Source: Dehalococcoidia bacterium (GTDB taxonomy: Bacteria; Chloroflexota; Dehalococcoidia; Lucifugimonadales; Lucifugimonadaceae). Taken from it: a stretch of DNA of 64,000 nucleotides. Location: positions 1-64,000 of the forward strand of contig JAAZYI010000025.1 of assembly GCA_014239735.1 (NCBI GenBank). The letters are read 5' to 3'. Positions 9,013 through 18,916 of the stretch are shown here, piece after piece. The position numbers and the translations under genes were made by a program. Every line of letters starts with the position of its first letter. The stretch's first letter is position 1. The notes beneath the pieces were generated by a model that worked only from the letters and a program-made list of their open reading frames with translations, was not told the origin of the DNA and did not search any database.

Positions 9013-9940
9013 TACTATACCTAATCCTTGGGTCGAGAAGTACATATAAAAGGTCCACAATCAAATTTGCTATGACTAATGTAACGGTTCCAATTAAAGT
9101 TAAAGCCATAATTATTGGGTAATCTCTAGAAAAAATTGCGTCTAATGCAAATCTTGCAACCCCCGGTATTCCAAATATAAGCTCCACAATTAAAGCTCCT
9201 CCTAGCATTCCAGAAAAAGATAGTCCTAATACAGTAACAACAGGTAATATCGCATTTTTTCCAACATGTTTATAAATTACATCTCGTCTGCTTACCCCTT
9301 TTGCTTTTGCAAAAGTAATAAATTCCTGCCCTAAAACATCCAAAGTGCTCGCTCTCATCAATCTGGCAATAACAGCAATTCCTGGCAATCCTACGGTTAC
9401 TGCAGGCAGTATAGATCTTGAATCAAAGATACCTCCCCACCCTGAAACCGGAACCCATCCTAATTCCAAAGCAAAAATAATAATCAAGAATGGTGCCGTT
9501 AGGAAAACTGGCATAGCATAAATTATTAAGGTCAAAGATACAACCAATGGATCAATTGGAGTGCCTTGTTTTATAGCTGCATAAAATCCTAGTGGAATTC
9601 CAAATATAGTAGAAATTAATATAGCCACAATAAATAATTTTGCAGACACTACCAATTTTGGCGCAAGAAGCTCTGAAACGGTTTTTCCAGGATATTTATA
9701 ACTTTCTCCAAAATCACCTTTTATAGAATCACTAATATACCTAAAATATTGGACGAAGACAGGATCATTCAAACCTTTCTTTTCCCTTAAAGATTCTGCG
9801 AGTTCTTCAGTATAGTTATTACCAAGTATTACCTCTACTGGATCTCCAGGACCATATATTCCAAGTATAAAAACCATTAATGCTATTACTAGCATTACTA
9901 GAGGAACCCAGAGTATTCGTTTAATTGCGTATATCAGCAA
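9002..9940 (-). CDS. ABC transporter permease, dipeptide/oligopeptide type (DppB-like)
   Basis: 312 aa; GDFGESYKYPGKTVSELL, EFITFAKAKGVSRRDVIYKHVGKNAILPVVT. Confidence 0.92.
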   Translation of the reverse strand: MLIYAIKRILWVPLVMLVIALMVFILGIYGPGDPVEVILGNNYTEELAESLREKKGLNDPVFVQYFRYISDSIKGDFGESYKYPGKTVSELLAPKLVVSAKLFIVAILISTIFGIPLGFYAAIKQGTPIDPLVVSLTLIIYAMPVFLTAPFLIIIFALELGWVPVSGWGGIFDSRSILPAVTVGLPGIAVIARLMRASTLDVLGQEFITFAKAKGVSRRDVIYKHVGKNAILPVVTVLGLSFSGMLGGALIVELIFGIPGVARFALDAIFSRDYPIIMALTLIGTVTLVIANLIVDLLYVLLDPRIRYSNDN

Positions 9941-9958
9941 AACATATTATTAGTTTAT

Positions 9959-11617
9959 TTAGTTTTGAATATAAACGTTTTTTAACTTAGGAACAATTAG
10001 AGGGGTAAATTCAAATCCTCTTACTCTTGGCTTAATTAAGGCCAATCCTTCCTGATCGAACCACATTGGAAGCCATGGCGCATCGTCAATTATCATTTGT
10101 TCGGCTTTATTATATTTACTTATTCTAGTTAAAGGATCTTGATCAATCCTAGCTTCTTCTAATATCTTATTCACTTGGGGATTATCGTACTTCCCATGAT
10201 TCCCCTTACTTTCAGAATGAAAAAGAATATCAATAAAATCTTGAGGGTCAGGGTAATCTGCCTGCCATCCAGATCCTCCCCAAACTTGAAGTCTTTCTCT
10301 ATGAAGATCTTGAAGGTAAGTTGCCCATTCAACTTGCTGAATTTCGATCTGAACTCCCAAGATCCTATCCCACATATCTGCTACAACTTCCATATCTAAA
10401 CTTGGTGACCCACCAGTTCCGGGTATAGTAACAACTATCAAAGGTCTTGTTTCTGGGTCAGAATATTTAGATTCACTCAATAATTTAACTGCCTTATCAG
10501 GATCATATTCTAAGCCCTTAATATCACTTGAAAAACCAGGAAAGTTAGGAGGAAGTATTCCATAAGCTGGCCTGACTAACTCAGAATAAACTTGAGTCGC
10601 AATTAATTTTTTATCAACGGCGTAATTTAACGCTTGCCTAAACTTTAAATCGTCAAATGGAGGCTTGGATACATTAAATCCAATGTAACTAATAGTAAAT
10701 GAAGGAGGTACAGAAATTAGGTCTCTACTCAATGGGTCATTTTGATCTTGCACTCTCTCAAGGTCAGCAAGCCCTACTCCAGTTATATCTATTTCTCCAT
10801 TTTCATACATTGCCATTGGAACTCCTCCAGCTAGATTAAACTCAACTCTATCAAGCTTGGCTTTATCTCCCCAATACAAATCATTTCTCTTGAGTATAAG
10901 AACTTGACCCAGATCATATCTTTCTAAAGCGAAAGGCCCTGTAACAACTGGTGAATCTGTCCAATTATCGCCTCCTTTATTTACATTAGCTTCTTTTAAG
11001 ACATAGGCTGTAGGATATGTAAGTTTTGCTAGAAAGTATGCTTTAGGAGAATCAATTTTTATTTGTATGTTCTTATCATCTATAACTGTTATGCCTGAAA
11101 TCTCGTTTGCTTCACCATCTAATACTTCTTGAACTCCAATTATGTCTCCCAAATATAATTCGGCCACTGGAGATTCAGTATCCGGATTTGCTGCTCGATT
11201 AAAGGAATAAAAAAAATCATTAGTGGTTACTGGAGATCCATCTGAAAACTTTATATTGTCTCTTAATTTAAAAGTATAAAGAGTTCCATTCTCGCTTACA
11301 TCCCAGCCTTCAGCTAAATCAGGCACTATCTCTAAATCTGGGCTCAAAGTTACCAAACCTGAAAACATTTCAACTACTAGCCCCGCAGAAGTAGTATCAG
11401 TTACTAAGTGGGGGTCAAGAGTAGGCGGATCTGACCATAGTCTTTTTAGAGTACCACCTTTCCCAGCTCCAGAACCTCCAGAATTATCAGAACCTTGTAA
11501 TGAAGGAGCAATGGACTTCTGGGGTTCGCTAGAACTCTGAGGTGCAGGTTCGTTAGAACAAGCAAACAATGATATTGCCATGATAATTAATAATGTGCTT
11601 AATCTTTTCATAATCAT
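9959..11617 (-). CDS. ABC transporter substrate-binding lipoprotein (peptide-binding, SBP family 5)
   Basis: 552 aa; lipobox (ISLFACSN), GGTLKRLWSDPPTLDPHLVTDTTSAGLVVEMFSGL. Confidence 0.93.
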   Translation of the reverse strand: MIMKRLSTLLIIMAISLFACSNEPAPQSSSEPQKSIAPSLQGSDNSGGSGAGKGGTLKRLWSDPPTLDPHLVTDTTSAGLVVEMFSGLVTLSPDLEIVPDLAEGWDVSENGTLYTFKLRDNIKFSDGSPVTTNDFFYSFNRAANPDTESPVAELYLGDIIGVQEVLDGEANEISGITVIDDKNIQIKIDSPKAYFLAKLTYPTAYVLKEANVNKGGDNWTDSPVVTGPFALERYDLGQVLILKRNDLYWGDKAKLDRVEFNLAGGVPMAMYENGEIDITGVGLADLERVQDQNDPLSRDLISVPPSFTISYIGFNVSKPPFDDLKFRQALNYAVDKKLIATQVYSELVRPAYGILPPNFPGFSSDIKGLEYDPDKAVKLLSESKYSDPETRPLIVVTIPGTGGSPSLDMEVVADMWDRILGVQIEIQQVEWATYLQDLHRERLQVWGGSGWQADYPDPQDFIDILFHSESKGNHGKYDNPQVNKILEEARIDQDPLTRISKYNKAEQMIIDDAPWLPMWFDQEGLALIKPRVRGFEFTPLIVPKLKNVYIQN

Positions 11618-11632
11618 TTTTATATTGTTTTA

Positions 11633-12736
11633 TTAATTTAAAGATTTTTTAGAAAATCTTAAGAATTCTACCAAAATTTGATCTATGTCGCCATCTAAAA
11701 CACTGTTTACGTCTGCAACTTCATATCCAGTCCTAACATCTTTTACGAGCGTATAAGGATGTAAAACATAACTCCTAACCTGATTGCCCCATTCAGCAGA
11801 CACAAATTCACCTTTCAGTTCATCTTCTTTCTCTTTATTTTTCTGCATTTCTAAATCTACAAGTCTAGATTTAAGAATCTGCATTGCAATATTTTTATTT
11901 TGAGATTGAGATCTTTCATTTTGAACTGAAACAACAATTCCTGAAGGTCTATGAGTTAATCTAACTGCTGATGAATTTTTTTGTACACTTTGACCTCCTG
12001 CACCACTAGCTTTAAAAGCTTCTATCTTAAGATCATCATTATTTATTTCAACATCCACTGAATCTTGAAAATCCGGTATTACTTCAACTAAAGCAAAACT
12101 CGTGTGCCTTAAATTCGCTGAATTAAATGGAGAAAGCCTAACTAATCTATGAACACCTTTTTCGCCTTTTAAAAAACCAAAAGCTTTTTCGCCTTTTATC
12201 CTTATCAAAGCACTTTTTATTCCGGCTTCTTCGCCAGGAGAATTAGTCAACAAATCAACATTAAATTTTCTTTTATCGGCCCATCTTAAATACATTCTAA
12301 GAATCATAGAAGCCCAATCTTGTGCATCAACTCCACCAGCTCCACCACTAACTGTAATTAATGCATCAAAATTATCATACTCTCCAGAAAATTGAAGTTC
12401 AGTTTTTAAAGCCTCCACTCCTATTTCAATAGACTCTATATCCTCCTTTGAATCTTTTTCTAAAATAGATATATCTTCTTGATTTGCTTCTTGAGAAAGC
12501 TGAAAATAAGTTTCTAGCGAAGAATTTAACTGATCAATATTTTTGTAAAAAGACTTTTTATTAGCAAGGATTGTCATTAATTTAGATCCCTTCTTCCCAT
12601 CTTTCCACAAGTCTGGAGACTGAGACTTCTCTTCAAGTGAATTAATTTCATTTTTTAGTTCTTCAAGATCTACCATAGATATAATCTCAGACATAGAAAT
12701 TCTTAAATCTTGAATTTTTCTTTTAAAGTCAACCAT
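11633..12736 (-). CDS. prfB: peptide chain release factor 2 (no programmed frameshift needed)
   Basis: 367 aa; ASGAGGQSVQKNSSAVRLTHRPSGIVVSVQNERSQSQNK; continuous frame from N-terminus. Confidence 0.95.
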   Translation of the reverse strand: MVDFKRKIQDLRISMSEIISMVDLEELKNEINSLEEKSQSPDLWKDGKKGSKLMTILANKKSFYKNIDQLNSSLETYFQLSQEANQEDISILEKDSKEDIESIEIGVEALKTELQFSGEYDNFDALITVSGGAGGVDAQDWASMILRMYLRWADKRKFNVDLLTNSPGEEAGIKSALIRIKGEKAFGFLKGEKGVHRLVRLSPFNSANLRHTSFALVEVIPDFQDSVDVEINNDDLKIEAFKASGAGGQSVQKNSSAVRLTHRPSGIVVSVQNERSQSQNKNIAMQILKSRLVDLEMQKNKEKEDELKGEFVSAEWGNQVRSYVLHPYTLVKDVRTGYEVADVNSVLDGDIDQILVEFLRFSKKSLN

Positions 12737-12745
12737 AATAAATAA

Positions 12746-13651
12746 TTACTCTACTTTTAAGATACCCAATTCATCTAAAGCTATTTTTATTTCGTTTTTT
12801 GCTTTTTCATCTAGGGCATTCAAAGGGCTTCTAGGATCCCCGCCTGTATATCCCATCAAATCCATTGCATACTTTAATCCAGCTGCTCCTCTAGATAAAA
12901 TATTCCAATCGGCATTAACTAAAGAATCATTAAGTTTTTTAGATTCAGAGTAATTTCTTTCCAAGCCTAACTTCATGATTTTTATGCAAAGTTTAGGCGC
13001 TATATTACCAAGCATAAAGCAAGCTCCATTGGCACCTTCTAATATTTGTGCTGCCATCAACATAGCATTTGGGACCCAAAACTGCTTATCTTTTGAAACA
13101 AATTTTCTTGTCATCATTTCAAATCTAACAAGGTGACTTGCTATATATCCAAATACAGTATCATGAGAGCAAAACCTGCCGATCTGATCAGGATTTGCTC
13201 CTTCAGTAGTCATTGAATTAGAAAATCCTCCTGGAGCCATTTGGTGAATTATCAATACAGGTGCCGAAATTCTTTCAAGAACTCCATCAAAATATTTATC
13301 TATAGTATCTCTTCTTCTAGGTATCCTTATTCTGAGAACATCTACACCTAGTTTTATATAACTTTCAGCATCTTCAAGAGTCCCTCTTATAGACGGATTA
13401 TCAATTCCTGCAATTATTATTTTTTTTCCTTTTGCTACAGAAACAACACTATTACAAATACCTTTCTTTTCTTCAAAACTTAGAAGTTGCTCTTCTCCGT
13501 TCTCTGTTCCTAGCACAAATCCTGACAGATCGGTGCTTAACCATCTTTCAGCATTATTTTCTATGCCCTGATAATCAACTTCACCTTCCTTAGTAAAAGG
13601 TGTTGGGCTTGGGGCAACTAAAATTGGAGCTTCTATATTATGAATATTCAT
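12746..13651 (-). CDS. DapA/dihydrodipicolinate synthase superfamily protein with altered active site
   Basis: 301 aa; ILVAPSPTPFTKEGEVDYQGI...GLKYAMDLMGYTGGDPRSPLNALDE; Schiff-base Lys region reads VFGYIASHLVRF. Confidence 0.8.
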   Translation of the reverse strand: MNIHNIEAPILVAPSPTPFTKEGEVDYQGIENNAERWLSTDLSGFVLGTENGEEQLLSFEEKKGICNSVVSVAKGKKIIIAGIDNPSIRGTLEDAESYIKLGVDVLRIRIPRRRDTIDKYFDGVLERISAPVLIIHQMAPGGFSNSMTTEGANPDQIGRFCSHDTVFGYIASHLVRFEMMTRKFVSKDKQFWVPNAMLMAAQILEGANGACFMLGNIAPKLCIKIMKLGLERNYSESKKLNDSLVNADWNILSRGAAGLKYAMDLMGYTGGDPRSPLNALDEKAKNEIKIALDELGILKVE

Positions 13652-13698
13652 TATTCCCTGCTTTTAACTTAATATTACTTTGACTAAACTATCATTTT

Positions 13699-14256
13699 AT
13701 GAAAAAAACTAATACAAATAAAATTAGATTACTGATTGGATATCTTAGAAAAGCATCAAGAAATCCTTCAAATATACAAATCTTTTTTGTATCAATAGCT
13801 ATTGCTATAATTTTTTCAATGACTTTAGGTCCATTAGTTTATGAAAGAGGTAAAAACGGAGTTGAAGAAATATTCAGAGTAAAAAATAGTCGAGAATTCA
13901 GCGGAGATATTGATGTTGAGGCATGGGTTTATAGCTGGATAAGAACTGGGACCATAAACATGATGAATGCTCAAGGGCCTAGCCAATGGAGAGCCGTAAA
14001 ATGGGATGAAGGGTGTTATTCTAGACGTTTTACAGAGTGGAATAGGAAATATCAAGAATCTATACAGAAAGCTTGTTATGATTTATCTGAAATTCAGAAA
14101 AAATATGAAAGTTATTGTATGTCAGTAAACAATTGCTTGCTACCAAAAGAGGCAGTTAATGAATTAACTAATGTGTTAAGTGAGATGCAAAATGCATTTT
14201 CTGATGCCAATTTTGTTCTACCTTACAGACAAAATGAAGATAACTCAATTGATTAA
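13699..14256 (+). CDS. hypothetical membrane-anchored protein
   Basis: 185 aa; one N-terminal TM helix (IQIFFVSIAIAIIFSMTLGPLVY), Cys residues in the exported part; no family recognised. Confidence 0.6.
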   Translation: MKKTNTNKIRLLIGYLRKASRNPSNIQIFFVSIAIAIIFSMTLGPLVYERGKNGVEEIFRVKNSREFSGDIDVEAWVYSWIRTGTINMMNAQGPSQWRAVKWDEGCYSRRFTEWNRKYQESIQKACYDLSEIQKKYESYCMSVNNCLLPKEAVNELTNVLSEMQNAFSDANFVLPYRQNEDNSID

Positions 14257-15100
14257 ATTAATCAAGCATAATCTTAGCAATCTAGGCCTAGGTATAGTTG
14301 TCGGTTTTGCTGATTTATTTCCAGGTATTAGTGGAGGAACTGTGCTTTTTCTTACTGGAAAATATGATGATGTGATTTATTCACTTAATTGGATAATAAG
14401 GAAAATTACTGGAGATAAAGAAGTTTCTGAAAAAACAATAAAATATGACTTAATCACTACACTATTGATTGGGATACTTATATCAGTATTTGTTTTCGCT
14501 AAATTAGCTTCATATCTATTCAAAAATTACGGAAATGAATCAAAAATTTTCTTAATATCCCTAATGATTGTATACAGCATAAAGCTACTCACTGAATTAA
14601 GAAAAAAACCAAAATTTTCAGTCTATTTATTGTCTGGATTATTTTTAGGATTATTTTCAATATTTATTCCTAATATAGGTAATTCAGATCCAGCTTTCTA
14701 TATTGTAATATTGTCTGGATTATTGTCTTTTGGGTTCATGATATTGCCAGGCATTAGTGGCTCATCAATGCTTTTAATATTAGGTACATATGAAAGCACA
14801 GTTAATTCAGTGAGTGAGATCAATATTCCCTATTTACTCTTATTTTTATTGGGAGGGATTGTAGGATTTTCAACATCTATAATTCTAATAAAAGTAATAT
14901 TAGATAAATACAAAGATGAATTTAGAATAATCATTTCTGGGCTTATTGTTGGAGCTAGTATTGGTTTGCTATATGACCTTCCAAAAAATTCATATTCAAA
15001 TTCATCTTTGTACTTAATATTCATTATAGGAGTTATATCAGCTTGGATTCTAATCAAATTAACAAAATATTTTACAAAGAATGAAAATAAGCAAAATTAA
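14234..15100 (+). CDS. DUF368-type polytopic membrane protein
   Basis: GIVVGFADLFPGISGGTVLFLTGKYDDVI and FGFMILPGISGSSMLLILGTYE repeats typical of DUF368; ORF opens at 14180 but MKITQLIKL at 14234 is the likelier start. Confidence 0.82.
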   Translation: MKITQLIKLIKHNLSNLGLGIVVGFADLFPGISGGTVLFLTGKYDDVIYSLNWIIRKITGDKEVSEKTIKYDLITTLLIGILISVFVFAKLASYLFKNYGNESKIFLISLMIVYSIKLLTELRKKPKFSVYLLSGLFLGLFSIFIPNIGNSDPAFYIVILSGLLSFGFMILPGISGSSMLLILGTYESTVNSVSEINIPYLLLFLLGGIVGFSTSIILIKVILDKYKDEFRIIISGLIVGASIGLLYDLPKNSYSNSSLYLIFIIGVISAWILIKLTKYFTKNENKQN

Positions 15101-15608
15101 ATACTTCTTAATACTTTTTCTAATAATAATTGGTTGTGGCTCCGAGAATGCAGAATTCATTGAAATTAAACAGTTTAGTAATAATGAAAGAATTTTGAAT
15201 ATTGTTAACTTCCAAGATAAAGGATTTAAAGTTTCAAAAAAATATGATGTCTCTAAACTCGAAAATGCTGATAGTGCTTTTTTTGGATGGATGAAAGATG
15301 ATTTGAATAATACATATGATTATGAATTAAGATTTTATGACACTCATGATAATGCAAAAAGATCTATAAAATTAATAGAGGAGGCTATAGGAGAAGATGC
15401 GGTTCTTGCATCAAGAGATGTGACGTGGAAAGAAGGAAATTCAGATAGAAGAGTAAACAGGCGAGGAGCTGGATCAGGACCTGGATCTGCTAAAGCAAAA
15501 TATCTGCATTATATTATCTATGGAAACACTGTAATTCTATGTGAAGGATTAAGTACAGAAGAATCAAAGAAATTATGTACAAATTTTATAAATAAAATTA
15601 TTCAATAG
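15081..15608 (+). CDS. hypothetical lipoprotein
   Basis: 175 aa; MKISKIKYFLILFLIIIGCGSEN lipobox; no family recognised. Confidence 0.6.
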   Translation: MKISKIKYFLILFLIIIGCGSENAEFIEIKQFSNNERILNIVNFQDKGFKVSKKYDVSKLENADSAFFGWMKDDLNNTYDYELRFYDTHDNAKRSIKLIEEAIGEDAVLASRDVTWKEGNSDRRVNRRGAGSGPGSAKAKYLHYIIYGNTVILCEGLSTEESKKLCTNFINKIIQ

Positions 15609-17016
15609 TAGGTTTTTTGCTTCTATTACTATGATTAATTTTCTCAAACCAATTGCCAACTTGCAGAACACCAAAATCTTTATTGAACCTTCCTGTGAAC
15701 ATTAATCCTACAGGCATTCCTGTACTTGAAAAACCTGCTAGAGTACTAAGTGATGGCTGCCTAGTAACATTAAATATACTTGTAAAACTAGGAATCCTCC
15801 CTCCTACAACCTCTTTTGAAGCCGACAAATTCTCTTTTGAGTATTCTTCTATTAAGCCTGGCAACTCAGGAGTTGTAGGACAAGCAAGAATATCAAAATT
15901 ACTGAATTCATCATTCATTTTTCTCTGAATATAACTCATCACTCTAAGAGAACTTAAATAATCATTAATTGATAAGCCTTCTCCAGAAACCAATCTACTA
16001 ATCACTTCATAAGTATATTCTTCGTAATTTGAAATTAAATAATCCTTGTGGACGCTCATTGCTTCAGCCAGAGTTATAACGACATTGACTGGCCTTGCAA
16101 TAGATAACCATGACAAATCGACATTAATAATTTCAGCTCCATTAGATTTCATAAGTTCAACAGAATCATTAAACACTTTTTTAACTTCATCATCCATTTC
16201 AGAGAAATAATCATCATTTGGAATTCCAACTCTTAATCTTACAGGCAACAAACTATCAAAATTATCTAACATAGATGTATCAAATCCTCTGTAAGGATCT
16301 TGGTCATTGGGATTTTGATTTTTACATACTTCTTCCACAAATACCGAGCAGTCCTTTGTATTTTTTCCTAATGGACCTACAGTGTCTAATGTCCAAGAAA
16401 GAGGGAAAACCCCTTTAGTTGAGAGCTTATTATAAGATGGTTTAAATCCAGTTACTCCACAAAAAGAAGCAGGCATTCGAATTGAGCCTCCAGTATCACT
16501 ACCGATTGCAATAGGCACTAAATCTGCAGCTACTGCTGCTGCAGATCCACTACTTGACCCACCTGGTATTTTATTAAGATCCCAAGGATTTTTAGTCTGC
16601 TTCGAATTTGAATTAATACCATGAGGTCCAAAAGCGAATTCTACTAATTCTGTCTTACCAATAATTATTGCTCCTGATGATTCAAGAGCATTAACAATTT
16701 CTGCAGAGCTTTTTGCAACATTTGCAGATAATATTTTAGACCCAGCTGTAGTTATTTTTGATTTCACATCAACTAAATCTTTTACAGCTATTGGAATACC
16801 ATGAAGAGGGCCTTTATACTCTCCTTTAGATATCTCTTGCTCAGAAATCTTTGCCTTTTCTTCCCAGTTATCAAAAATCTCTATAAATGAATTTATCTTT
16901 GAATCTAATCTATTAATACGATCACTATAAAAAGAAAATAAATCTACTGGGGATAATTCTTTTTTAAATATAAGGTCAGATATTTCTGATATAGAAAGAT
17001 TTGCAATACTACTCAT
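15598..17016 (-). CDS. amidase (amidase signature family)
   Basis: 472 aa; GPLHGIPIAVKDLVDVK, PGGSSSGSAAAVAADLVPIAIGSDTGGSIRMPASFCG. Confidence 0.92.
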   Translation of the reverse strand: MSSIANLSISEISDLIFKKELSPVDLFSFYSDRINRLDSKINSFIEIFDNWEEKAKISEQEISKGEYKGPLHGIPIAVKDLVDVKSKITTAGSKILSANVAKSSAEIVNALESSGAIIIGKTELVEFAFGPHGINSNSKQTKNPWDLNKIPGGSSSGSAAAVAADLVPIAIGSDTGGSIRMPASFCGVTGFKPSYNKLSTKGVFPLSWTLDTVGPLGKNTKDCSVFVEEVCKNQNPNDQDPYRGFDTSMLDNFDSLLPVRLRVGIPNDDYFSEMDDEVKKVFNDSVELMKSNGAEIINVDLSWLSIARPVNVVITLAEAMSVHKDYLISNYEEYTYEVISRLVSGEGLSINDYLSSLRVMSYIQRKMNDEFSNFDILACPTTPELPGLIEEYSKENLSASKEVVGGRIPSFTSIFNVTRQPSLSTLAGFSSTGMPVGLMFTGRFNKDFGVLQVGNWFEKINHSNRSKKPTIE

Positions 17017-17197
17017 TGGAAAATTTTAAGGGGTTTGATTGAGCTAAATCTTCTACTATTTCAACTCCTCTGATCTTTTTTACTGCCTCTTCCAGTTCAT
17101 TTACTCTGGTTATGGCAATTTCTAAATCATGATTATCTAAGTCATATTTCTTCTTCAACAAATTAACTATTTCAGTATTCATTATTTCCTTATCCAA
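17009..17197 (-). CDS. small GatC/AtzG-like protein upstream of amidase
   Basis: 62 aa, helical, overlaps the amidase start; size and context resemble small amidase partner subunits. Confidence 0.5.
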   Translation of the reverse strand: MDKEIMNTEIVNLLKKKYDLDNHDLEIAITRVNELEEAVKKIRGVEIVEDLAQSNPLKFSNE

Positions 17198-17242
17198 TCA
17201 AAGCTTGTAAGTCGACATAATATAAATCTATACTTAATCTTA

Positions 17243-18916
17243 ATGCTTATTTCAGAATTTTTACACAACATAACAACTAAGGCCTTAGAAGCTCTTCTAA
17301 AAGCTGAAGGAATAGGCATAAATAAGTCTCCCGATTTCATTATAGAAAAGCCAAAAAATTCTGATTTTGGAGATTTTGCTACAAGCTTGCCTCTTCAATT
17401 ATCAAAATTACTATCTAGCAACCCTTTAGATATTGCAGAAAAGTTAGTTAGCTTGCTTCCAGACTGCAAGGAAATTGAAAAATTATCTATAGCTAAACCT
17501 GGGTTCATAAATTTTTTACTAAGCAAAAATTGGATAAATAATGAAATAAAAATGATCCTTCTCGAAGAAAAAGATTACGGAAGGCCAATTGAGTCTAAAG
17601 ATTTGAAGGTGCAAGTTGAATTTGTAAGCGTTAATCCAACAGGAAGGCTTCATCTAGGTCATATAAGAGGAGCTGTCATAGGAAGTACAATTGCAAATTT
17701 ATTAGAAAATCAAAAGTTTAATGTAGAAAGAGAATATTATGTAAATGATGCTGGCAATCAAATGCAAATTTTTGGTAATTCAATCATCGAAAGAATCAAA
17801 GAAACTAATGGAGCTGATTTCAATATGTCAGAAGATCATTATAAAGGAGAAGATATTGTTGAAATTGCTAAAGAATTATCTCCTAAATACAAAGATGATA
17901 ATTTAGAAAATGTTGAAAATAGTATTTTTAATGAAATAAAGAATAATGCAAAGGATATATGCATAAAAAACATAAAAGAAGATCTTAAGTTAATCAAAAT
18001 AAAACACGATAGCTGGTTTTATGAATCTTCTTTGATTGACTCGAATTACTTTGATGATACTCTCCATAATCTTAATAATTTAAACCTAACATATGAGAGG
18101 GATAATGCATTGTGGATAAAAACCGAAGAACTTGGAGATGAGAGGGATAATGTATTAATAAAAAGTAGTGATAAAAAACCCACATATTTCGCCACTGATA
18201 TTGCTTATCATAGAGATAAATTTAAAGTAAGAAATTTTGATAAAGTTATTGATCTTTGGGGGGCTGATCACCATGGACACATAAAAAGAATGGAAATAAT
18301 ACTAGAAAAATTAGGAATAGACTCTAAAAAATTAACAGTGCTACTTAATCAAATTGTATCTTTAAAAAGTTCTTCCGGAATATCGAAATTTAGTAAAAGA
18401 GAAGGCACTAGCATTTTTCTAAAAGATCTTGTGGAGGAGATAGGAAGTGATGCTTGCAGATTTAGCTTCATAAGCAGATCTCCAGAAAGCCAGATGGAGA
18501 TAGATATAGATATATTTAAAAAACAATCTTCAGAGAATCCTGTATTTTATATTCAATATGCCCACGCGAGACTGAGTTCTATATTAAGATCATCTGAATA
18601 TTTCAATATAGATTTCAGTAGCGCAGATATAAATCTATTAATTTCTCCAGATGAAATTAATCTAATTAAGAAACTTATAGAGTATCCTGAATTATTAAAT
18701 AGAATTACAGAAACTCTAAATGTTCACGAACTTTCATCATATTCACTAGAACTTGCCCAAATAATTCATAAGTTTTATGAGAAAAATAGAGTAATTGATG
18801 AAGACTTAGCAAATATTGAACAAACGAAAAGTAGATTATTACTCATAAAAGCATCTAAAATAATCTTGAGTAATCTCCTAAGCCTAATGGATATGGAGTC
18901 TCCGGAGAAAATGTGA
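17243..18916 (+). CDS. argS: arginine--tRNA ligase
   Basis: 557 aa; VEFVSVNPTGRLHLGHIRGAVIGSTIANLL; DLWGADHHGHIKRM. Confidence 0.97.
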   Translation: MLISEFLHNITTKALEALLKAEGIGINKSPDFIIEKPKNSDFGDFATSLPLQLSKLLSSNPLDIAEKLVSLLPDCKEIEKLSIAKPGFINFLLSKNWINNEIKMILLEEKDYGRPIESKDLKVQVEFVSVNPTGRLHLGHIRGAVIGSTIANLLENQKFNVEREYYVNDAGNQMQIFGNSIIERIKETNGADFNMSEDHYKGEDIVEIAKELSPKYKDDNLENVENSIFNEIKNNAKDICIKNIKEDLKLIKIKHDSWFYESSLIDSNYFDDTLHNLNNLNLTYERDNALWIKTEELGDERDNVLIKSSDKKPTYFATDIAYHRDKFKVRNFDKVIDLWGADHHGHIKRMEIILEKLGIDSKKLTVLLNQIVSLKSSSGISKFSKREGTSIFLKDLVEEIGSDACRFSFISRSPESQMEIDIDIFKKQSSENPVFYIQYAHARLSSILRSSEYFNIDFSSADINLLISPDEINLIKKLIEYPELLNRITETLNVHELSSYSLELAQIIHKFYEKNRVIDEDLANIEQTKSRLLLIKASKIILSNLLSLMDMESPEKM

